From positions 1 to 7,571 of the forward strand of contig JAFNGF010000348.1 of the NCBI GenBank assembly GCA_017885385.1: a stretch of 7,571 nucleotides of DNA. Reading direction: 5' to 3'. Shown here in pieces: positions 1 to 4,683 of this stretch. The translations under genes and the position numbers were made by a program. The stretch comes from Planctomycetota bacterium. GTDB taxonomy: Bacteria; Planctomycetota; Phycisphaerae; Sedimentisphaerales; Anaerobacaceae. Within the stretch, counting starts at the first letter, position 1, and each line of letters begins with the position of its first letter. The notes beneath the pieces were generated by a model that was not told where the DNA came from, did no database searches, and worked only from the letters and a program-made list of their open reading frames with translations.

Positions 1-88
1 GTTCAATTAACATAAGACACAAGGCTTTGGCGGCAAAACGCTTTAATCTCTTGTCGCTATCGTCCAATAGGCCGGTTAGTGTATCCAC
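1..88 (-). CDS. Possible partial ORF with a HEAT-repeat-like sequence
   Basis: This minus-strand frame is open from the left edge of the window and overlaps the 3' end of the sigma factor gene in another frame. From a possible GTG at 88-86 it reads VDTLTGLLDDSDKRLKRF and then AAKALCLMLIE before leaving the window. The pattern LLDDSD, basic residues, then AAKAL matches the helix-turn-helix consensus of HEAT or armadillo-type repeats. No convincing Shine-Dalgarno sequence precedes the GTG, and the frame is also open further upstream, so the start is uncertain. It could be the start of a separate HEAT-repeat gene overlapping the sigma gene by 13 bases, the downstream half of a frameshifted fusion, or a chance open frame. 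Only about 29 residues are visible. Confidence 0.25.
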   Translation of the reverse strand, partial: MDTLTGLLDDSDKRLKRFAAKALCLMLIE

Positions 89-345
89 CGGTCGGCTGGT
101 TTTGGGTCGGCGTGCGAGCGGCGAAGACACTGCCGCAGCTGGTCTATTGCCCGCGCGGTAGCCAGTCGAGATAGCAGTGCGGGAAAGTTGCGCACGTGCT
201 GGCGCCGCGAAACCTCAAGAGCGCAGACGAATGTTTCCTGGAAGCAGTCAGCCGCGTCCGCGTAGTTGCCCAAAAGCCGGTACGCAGTCTGCCATACAAT
301 CGGCCCGTGCCTTTTCACAATTATCTGCCAATCAACTGCTTGCAA
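76..345 (-). CDS. Truncated ECF-type sigma-70 factor, region 2 only
   Basis: The 89-residue product matches sigma-70 region 2, which binds the RNA polymerase clamp and the -10 element. Region 2.1 is DWQIIVKRHGPIVWQTAYRLL (about residues 5-25), region 2.2 is DAADCFQETF (30-39), and regions 2.3/2.4 are VRNFPALLSRLATARAIDQLR (51-71). The wording is typical of planctomycete ECF sigmas. ECF factors are usually about 170-200 residues and carry a region 4 helix-turn-helix for the -35 element. Here TAA comes at residue 90, right after a basic LRRSHADPKPADR tail, and no region 4 is visible in any frame of the remaining 75 bases. The start is TTG at 345-343, chosen because an AGGGAGA Shine-Dalgarno lies 5 bases upstream and because it gives the expected N-terminus just before DW. 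It may be a decaying gene, a frameshifted gene or a genuinely minimal region-2 protein. The fold is clear; activity is not. Confidence 0.7.
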   Translation of the reverse strand: MQAVDWQIIVKRHGPIVWQTAYRLLGNYADAADCFQETFVCALEVSRRQHVRNFPALLSRLATARAIDQLRQCLRRSHADPKPADRWIH

Positions 346-561
346 GCAATTCTCCCTGATGCTATCATCATAGTAGTCGATGCACGGTGGAGTTTATTAC
401 AAAAAAGGCCGGACAATCGCAGGGCAGGATCAAATTTTATTTGATTGCGCAAGAAATTTCGCTTGCAAAGATTTTTTAAGCTTGGCAAAATGAAGCTGTT
501 TTCGGGTCGGATGGATTTTAACGCGGCAACGCGAGAAAGTTTGCAGTTGTGAGGCTTAGCA
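346..561. other. Divergent intergenic region between sigma and TPR genes
   Basis: This 216-base AT-richer region separates two divergently transcribed genes and should hold both promoters. On the plus strand TTGCAA (463-468) and CAAAAT (486-491) are 17 bases apart and form a weak sigma-A-like pair. A short hairpin, GCAAG (449-453) with CTTGC (462-466) around AAATTTCG, overlaps the -35-like box. Within it GAAATTTC and TTGCGCAA are each perfect 8-base palindromes, so an operator here is conceivable. On the minus strand only the TATGAT at 372-367 stands out. No ORF in the region looks real. Confidence 0.35.
351..357 (-). promoter_or_regulatory. Shine-Dalgarno for the TTG-started sigma gene
   Basis: On the minus strand AGGGAGA ends 5 bases before the TTG at 345-343. 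It fixes a TTG start for the sigma factor, since no ATG or GTG with comparable spacing gives a full region 2. A TATGAT box at 372-367 (five of six bases match TATAAT) lies 21 bases upstream of the TTG, but I see no good -35 partner. Confidence 0.55.
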
Positions 562-1338
562 ATGAGGGCAAGCCAGGTCGAAAATTTGAAATTCCGGGGT
601 ATTGCCGGCGGCTGTTCCTTCTTGAAGGGCCTGGCTTTAGTTTTCGCAGTCCTGCTATTGTGCACGTCAATCGGCTGCAAGTCTCCGGACAAGTCACTAT
701 CTAAGGTGACAAAAGCCGATCTGCTGTACCAGCTCGATCGCAAGTTTGAAAATCCTGACGCACACTGTAAACTAGGTGAGTTGTACTGTGATGAGGGACA
801 ATATGCCAAAGCAGAGTATCATTTTGATACCGCTCTGGCGTTTGACCCTGTTCACAGACCTACTCAGGCGGCGATGGTGAATATGTTTGCCAAAAGAGGT
901 GACAAGGCCAAAGCGCAGTTGTATGCTGATATGTATATCAAGCAGGCCGCCGGTTCCGTGAGTCAGTCTCTTCAATTGGGACAGGCGTTCCAATCGCAGG
1001 GCTGTGATGAGTACGTGCTGGCCTGCTATCAACAGGCTCTTGCTTTGAGCCCCGATTCTGCCGAAGCTAACAAACACATAGGGTTCTATTATGTCGGTAA
1101 GGCTGATAAGGCGCGTGCGCAGGAATACCTTACGCGCAGTTTCCAGGCCAATCCCAATCAGCCGGATGTCGGTCTGGAGCTGGGCCGGCTCGGCGTTGTG
1201 GTAGAGACGCCGCAGATGCCGGAGAATATGAGGCCTAAGTCAGCCGAGTCTTCAGGCCAGCCTGCTGCCGGCGGCTCCGGCAAGGCAGCGCCCGGCAAAC
1301 CGCAGGAAGGAAAACCCCCGAATAAATCTGGGGGCTAA
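562..1338 (+). CDS. TPR-repeat protein, probable lipoprotein or secreted
   Basis: The 258-residue protein has an N-terminal export signal: a basic stretch (residues 1-22), a hydrophobic core LALVFAVLLLCTSIG (24-38), and Cys39. The sequence SIGC at 36-39 is a loose lipobox, since Ser rather than Leu sits at -3, so it could be lipid-anchored or cut by signal peptidase I. Four tandem tetratricopeptide repeats follow at about 65-98, 99-131, 132-165 and 166-200, with typical LGELYCDEGQYAKAEYHFD and ACYQQALALSP patterns. TPRs form protein-binding superhelices. The last 45 residues are low complexity, rich in Gly, Pro, Ala and Lys, and probably disordered. A GAGG motif at 551-554, 7 bases before the ATG, supports the start. 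The gene is monocistronic: the sigma gene is divergent and a terminator follows at 1417-1450. Binding partner and role cannot be told from sequence. Confidence 0.85.
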   Translation: MRASQVENLKFRGIAGGCSFLKGLALVFAVLLLCTSIGCKSPDKSLSKVTKADLLYQLDRKFENPDAHCKLGELYCDEGQYAKAEYHFDTALAFDPVHRPTQAAMVNMFAKRGDKAKAQLYADMYIKQAAGSVSQSLQLGQAFQSQGCDEYVLACYQQALALSPDSAEANKHIGFYYVGKADKARAQEYLTRSFQANPNQPDVGLELGRLGVVVETPQMPENMRPKSAESSGQPAAGGSGKAAPGKPQEGKPPNKSGG

Positions 1339-1391
1339 ATATCCTTCGACCCGGCTCAGGACGGGTTTAGCCCCGCACCTTGTTGCGGGGT
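1315..1391. repeat. Cluster of nested GC-rich inverted repeats (REP-like)
   Basis: Several hairpins overlap here. CCCCC (1315-1319) pairs with GGGGG (1330-1334) across the stop codon region of the TPR gene. GGGGCTAAA (1331-1339) is a perfect inverted match to TTTAGCCCC (1366-1374). Inside it, ACCCG (1349-1353) pairs with CGGGT (1362-1366). CCCCGCA (1371-1377) pairs with TGCGGGG (1384-1390), allowing a 7-bp stem with a 6-base loop. The arms share bases, so some stems exclude others. The stretch CCTTCGACCCGGCTCAGGAC at 1343-1362 resembles a dispersed palindromic motif (CCTTCGACaaGCTCAGGAC type) that I recall from many bacterial genomes. The unit at 1369-1391 recurs at 7082-7104 in the other orientation. 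Confidence 0.7.
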
Positions 1392-1416
1392 CATGGGCGT
1401 CTTTGACTTTTTATTG

Positions 1417-1450
1417 CCCCGTGGCGAAGGGATGCGCCGCGGGGTTTTTT
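1417..1450 (+). terminator. Rho-independent terminator after the TPR gene
   Basis: CCCCGTGGCG (1417-1426) pairs with CGCCGCGGGG (1435-1444) over 10 base pairs including one G-U wobble, with an 8-base loop AAGGGATG, followed directly by six Ts (1445-1450). This is a strong intrinsic terminator for plus-strand transcription from the TPR gene, about 80 bases after its stop, and it insulates the symporter operon downstream. Confidence 0.85.
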
Positions 1451-1462
1451 ATTTACTATCTG

Positions 1463-1544
1463 CTATTGACTATTTACTATTGCTTGTCCGCTGTGACGTC
1501 GAGGGCTTGTTCGAATAGTCAATAGAAAATAATCAATAGTCAAT
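1463..1544. repeat. AT-rich inverted and direct repeats upstream of the symporter
   Basis: CTATTGACTATT (1463-1474) and AATAGTCAATAG (1514-1525) are a perfect 12-bp inverted repeat 39 bases apart. AATAGTCAAT recurs as a direct repeat at 1535-1544, running into the symporter ATG at 1543. A further related copy, CTATTTACTATTG, lies at 1470-1482, and TATTTACTAT occurs at both 1450-1459 and 1471-1480. The set may be a binding-site array for a regulator or a degenerate simple repeat family between genes. The middle part, 1483-1510, is GC-richer and holds no obvious structure. Confidence 0.7.
1507..1533 (+). promoter_or_regulatory. Weak promoter-like boxes before the symporter
   Basis: TTGTTC (1507-1512) and AATAAT (1528-1533, five of six bases match TATAAT) are 15 bases apart, which is short for a sigma-A promoter. 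The -10-like box ends 9 bases before the ATG at 1543, and no Shine-Dalgarno is present, so any transcript from it would have almost no leader. The base composition here is low in GC, so chance matches are likely. Confidence 0.25.
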
Positions 1545-3252
1545 GTTTATGTTGGGACTGCATCCGGCAGATATCGCGGTTTTAGTAGTGTACTTTGTGG
1601 GCATTACCCTGATCGGGTTCAAAGCAGCCAAAGGCATCCGGAGCACGGCGGACTTTTTTATGCCGCGTAAGTTCAACAAGCTGCTGATGATGATGCACGC
1701 CTTTGGCAGCGGAACACACGCCGATCAGGCGGTGGGTGTTGCTTCAAAAACTTATACCAACGGGCTATCGGGCATCTGGTACCAGTGGTGCTGGCTGTTT
1801 TCGACGCCTTTTTACTGGCTGATCGCATCGCTGATGAGGCGATTTCGTGCGATAACGATGGGTGATGTATTTGAGGCAAGGTTCGGCCCGAGTGTCGGGA
1901 TGCTGTTCGCGGTGGTCGGGATGATGAACCTCGCGGTCAATATCGGAGTGATGCTGAAGGGTTCCAGCGCAGTCGTGCAGGCCAGCACCGGCGGACTGGT
2001 CTCGTCCAACCTCGTCATCGTAATAATGACGGTAGTCATTGTGATATACGGAACGGCGGGCGGACTGTCAGCGGTGATAATGGCGGACTTTATTCAGGGA
2101 ATCCTGACTATCGTGTTTTCCTTTATGCTTCTTCCATACATCTTAAGTGCGGTGGGCTGGATGGATGGAGTGCGCTCGGCGATAAAAGACCCCAGCATGT
2201 TGTCACTGGTAGCTCCGAAAGAGATAGGATTTTTTTACATAATCTTGATCGCGTTCAACGGTCTGATCGGGATAGTGACACAGCCGCATATTATGGGCAA
2301 CTGCGCGGCGGGTAAAACTGAAATGGAAGGCCGCGTGGGGCTAATGTGCGGCAATTTTGTAAAGCGTATCTGTACGATAGCATGGTGTCTGACCGGGCTT
2401 GCGGCAGTGGTGTACTTTGCCGGGCGTGACATCCAGCCGGACCACATCTTCGGGTTGGTTGCTGCGGAATTTCTGCCGAAGGTCTCCTACGGAGTGTTAG
2501 GGCTGTTTTTAGCATCGCTTTTAACCTCGGCATTAGGCTCGTGCGATTCGTTCATGGTGGCTTCGGCGGGCCTGTTTACGCAGAACATTTACAAGCGATT
2601 CATACCAAACAAGGGCGAGAAACACTATATTTTGGTTGCCAGGCTCATGTCTTTTTCGGTAGTCGCCGCAGGGGCGGGTTTTGCATTCTGGCTGCCGAAC
2701 GTCGTGCGCGGGCTTGAGGTCTTCTGGAAGATTTCGCCGATGATGGCAATCGGCTTTTGGCTGGCGTTTTTCTGGAGGCGGATAACAGCAGCCGGCGCCT
2801 GGGCGTCAACGCTCGCAGCGTTCGCGGCGTGGTGGCTGACGGCGCAAGAGTTTTTCGTAACGTGGCTCGACAAGTTTTCGCTGAGCCAGTCGTTGCGCTT
2901 TATATTTATCAGGGATGGGCTGCCCGAGGTGTATCTGCCGTGGCAGATGGTTTTCTACCTGACCGCCGGCACGATCGCCGCCGTTGTAGCGAGTTTGCTG
3001 ACGAAGCCGGTCGCCGCAGAGAAACTCGACAATTTCTACGCGCTCGTGCGGACGCCCGTGACGCCTGGCGAGCAGGTAATTGCACCCTGCACCCTGCCTG
3101 CCGGTGCGGTTGTTCCTGCCAGGCGTAGTATTCTGCCGGGCAGCAATTTTGAAATACTGGTTCCGTCGCTCACTTCGGTAGTAGGTTTTCTTGCCGGTTG
3201 CGGGTGCGTGGCGGCGATCATTTTCTCGGTTTATCTCATAGCCGGTGGATGA
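1543..3252 (+). CDS. Sodium:solute symporter, SSS family
   Basis: The 569-residue integral membrane protein belongs to the SSS (PutP/SGLT) family, which uses the Na+ gradient to import sugars, sugar acids, amino acids or similar solutes. Visible marks are the first segment DIAVLVVYFVGITLIGFKAAKG (10-31), the TADFFMPRKF loop (35-44), the GSGTHADQAVGVASKTYTNG helix (55-74), the family signature YGTAGGLSAVIMADFIQ (169-185), and the TM8-like LLTSALGSCDSFMVASAGLF (326-345), whose Ser and Thr residues align with the Na2 sodium site. A cytoplasmic EKLDNFYALVRTPVTPGE block (493-510) precedes the last transmembrane helix (544-566). About 13 helices are expected. Length is normal. The ATG at 1543 is bounded by an in-frame TAG at 1537-1539; ATG 1549 is the only close alternative and neither has a Shine-Dalgarno. 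The substrate is not determined by sequence; the UxaE-like gene 14 bases downstream suggests a uronate or related sugar acid. Confidence 0.93.
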   Translation: MFMLGLHPADIAVLVVYFVGITLIGFKAAKGIRSTADFFMPRKFNKLLMMMHAFGSGTHADQAVGVASKTYTNGLSGIWYQWCWLFSTPFYWLIASLMRRFRAITMGDVFEARFGPSVGMLFAVVGMMNLAVNIGVMLKGSSAVVQASTGGLVSSNLVIVIMTVVIVIYGTAGGLSAVIMADFIQGILTIVFSFMLLPYILSAVGWMDGVRSAIKDPSMLSLVAPKEIGFFYIILIAFNGLIGIVTQPHIMGNCAAGKTEMEGRVGLMCGNFVKRICTIAWCLTGLAAVVYFAGRDIQPDHIFGLVAAEFLPKVSYGVLGLFLASLLTSALGSCDSFMVASAGLFTQNIYKRFIPNKGEKHYILVARLMSFSVVAAGAGFAFWLPNVVRGLEVFWKISPMMAIGFWLAFFWRRITAAGAWASTLAAFAAWWLTAQEFFVTWLDKFSLSQSLRFIFIRDGLPEVYLPWQMVFYLTAGTIAAVVASLLTKPVAAEKLDNFYALVRTPVTPGEQVIAPCTLPAGAVVPARRSILPGSNFEILVPSLTSVVGFLAGCGCVAAIIFSVYLIAGG

Positions 3253-3266
3253 GAGGGAATTGAATT

Positions 3267-4526
3267 ATGATTCTGGGTAAATACTCGCTGGGAATCGGTG
3301 ACAGGTTTGGCCGGCAGGGAAAGGCTCAATTAGCTGCCTTGATAAAGGCAAAAGAAACCGGCCTGGACATTACGCCGGTCTGGAATAAGTCCCACCGCGA
3401 GCACACAATCGTCGGCACTAAACCCGCCGACACGCGGAGGGAAGCCGACGAGGCGGCGGCTGCTTGCGGCTGGAAGGAACCCTATTTTGTGGACGCCGAC
3501 CATATCGGGCTGAAAAATGTTGACCGGTTCATCGAATCCAGCGATTTTTTCACTCTCGATGTCGCTGATTTTATTAGCCGACCTGCCGACGAAAAAGACA
3601 TCGCACGGTTTGTGAGAGAACGCAGTAAATATGCGGGGACCCTCGAAATCCCCGGCATCGAGATGGGCCTGCATGTCACGCAAGAGCAGATAAGGGCAAT
3701 CGCGGCAAAGTATTTGTTTGCGGTTAAACAAGCGGGCGAAATCTATCGGCACATTGCCTCTACTAAAGGCGCCGGCAAATTCATCACCGAGGTTTCAATG
3801 GATGAGACTGACCAGCCGCAGACGCCCGTTGAAATGTTTTTCATCCTGGCGGCGATCGCTGATGAAGGAATTCCCGCTGCGACGATTGCGCCGAAGTTTA
3901 CCGGCCGATTCAATAAAGGCGTAGATTACGTCGGCGATGTCACTGCGTTCGCCGGAGAGTTTGAGCGGGACCTGGCGGTTGTTGCCTTTGCCGCTGCGGA
4001 ATTCGGCTTGCCTCGCGATTTGAAGCTGAGCGTTCATTCCGGCAGCGATAAGTTTTCGATTTACGGCCCGATTAATAGAGCGCTAAAGAAATTTGATGCC
4101 GGCCTGCACTTAAAAACCGCCGGCACTACCTGGCTGGAAGAGCTTGCCGGATTGGCGCTGGCGGGCGGCGAGGCGCTCTGGTTCGCAAAGGAGGTGTACA
4201 TGCAAGCCTTTCGGCGGATTGATGAGCTGTGCCGGCCGTATGCCAGCGTGGTCGATATCGATCGGTCGAGGTTGCCTGAGCCGGTCGAAGTCCACTTTTG
4301 GACTAGGCGGCGATTTGTCGCGACGTTGAGGCACGACCAGTCTTGCAAGGACTACAATCCGAGCTTCCGCCAGCTTTTGCACATCGCTTACAAACTCGCC
4401 GCCGAAACGCGCCAGTATTACTTAGAAGCACTGCAAAAATACGAGGCCATAATTGCACCGCAAGTGACGGCCAATCTCTACGACCGGCACGTAAAACGGG
4501 TCTTTATGAGTCCCTCATTGGCTTAG
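3267..4526 (+). CDS. uxaE: UxaE-family protein, short tagaturonate epimerase-like
   Basis: The 419-residue cytoplasmic protein matches the UxaE family, known from Thermotoga maritima TM0440 as the epimerase interconverting D-tagaturonate and D-fructuronate in galacturonate breakdown. Shared blocks, recalled from the family, are GIGDRFG (9-15), DADH (76-79), EVSMDETDQPQTP (175-187), FNKGVDYVGD (215-224), LSVHSGSDKFSIY (254-266), HLKTAGTTWLEEL (281-293) and NPSFRQLLHIAY (364-375). The conserved Asp, Glu and His residues in these blocks are candidates for metal binding and catalysis. The protein begins just before GDRFG, so it lacks roughly 90 N-terminal residues present in the Thermotoga enzyme. 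GAGGGA at 3253-3258, 8 bases before the ATG, supports the start and overlaps the end of the symporter gene, so the two form an operon. Family membership is firm. The exact substrate is an inference, since short homologues may act on another ketouronate or sugar. Confidence 0.8.
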   Translation: MILGKYSLGIGDRFGRQGKAQLAALIKAKETGLDITPVWNKSHREHTIVGTKPADTRREADEAAAACGWKEPYFVDADHIGLKNVDRFIESSDFFTLDVADFISRPADEKDIARFVRERSKYAGTLEIPGIEMGLHVTQEQIRAIAAKYLFAVKQAGEIYRHIASTKGAGKFITEVSMDETDQPQTPVEMFFILAAIADEGIPAATIAPKFTGRFNKGVDYVGDVTAFAGEFERDLAVVAFAAAEFGLPRDLKLSVHSGSDKFSIYGPINRALKKFDAGLHLKTAGTTWLEELAGLALAGGEALWFAKEVYMQAFRRIDELCRPYASVVDIDRSRLPEPVEVHFWTRRRFVATLRHDQSCKDYNPSFRQLLHIAYKLAAETRQYYLEALQKYEAIIAPQVTANLYDRHVKRVFMSPSLA

Positions 4527-4540
4527 CACCTATCCGGTGC
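4526..4540 (+). terminator. Small hairpin just after the UxaE-like stop
   Basis: GCACC (4526-4530) pairs with GGTGC (4536-4540) around TATCC, starting at the last base of the stop codon. The five Ts at 4557-4561 are 16 bases further on, so it is a poor intrinsic terminator. It may protect the 3' end of the mRNA or be chance. Confidence 0.25.
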
Positions 4541-4667
4541 GCGTCTAAATCAACCGTTTTTCCGCATTGCAATTGTGCAGAAAAGGATAAGAGCCTGCCG
4601 ATATAGGTTCTGGTGTCTTAATGGAAGGCGCACATAGTTTATCTTAAGAGGAACTGTTATAGGACTT

Positions 4668-4674
4668 AAAGGAG
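4668..4674 (+). promoter_or_regulatory. Shine-Dalgarno fixing the GTG start of ftsK
   Basis: AAAGGAG lies 9 bases before the GTG at 4684-4686 and decides the start; the next in-frame methionine is at residue 18, inside the first membrane helix. The rest of the 157-base gap (4527-4683) shows no convincing promoter. TATAGG at 4658-4663 has no good -35 partner, so ftsK may be read through from the operon or use a promoter I cannot recognise. Confidence 0.7.
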
Positions 4675-4683
4675 CGCGGCACA

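Noticed and set aside
321..809. A 162-residue minus-strand open frame overlapping the sigma start and the TPR gene
   Set aside because: It overlaps two better supported genes, has no family resemblance and no Shine-Dalgarno-supported start.
1441..1544. A CRISPR array from the repeated AATAGTCAATA and TATTTACTAT units
   Set aside because: The units are only 10-12 bases, irregularly spaced and in both orientations, with no constant-length spacers and no cas genes.
4343..4606. An 87-residue plus-strand frame running past the UxaE-like stop
   Set aside because: Most of it lies inside the UxaE-like gene in another frame; the short extension into the intergenic gap shows no motif or ribosome-binding site.
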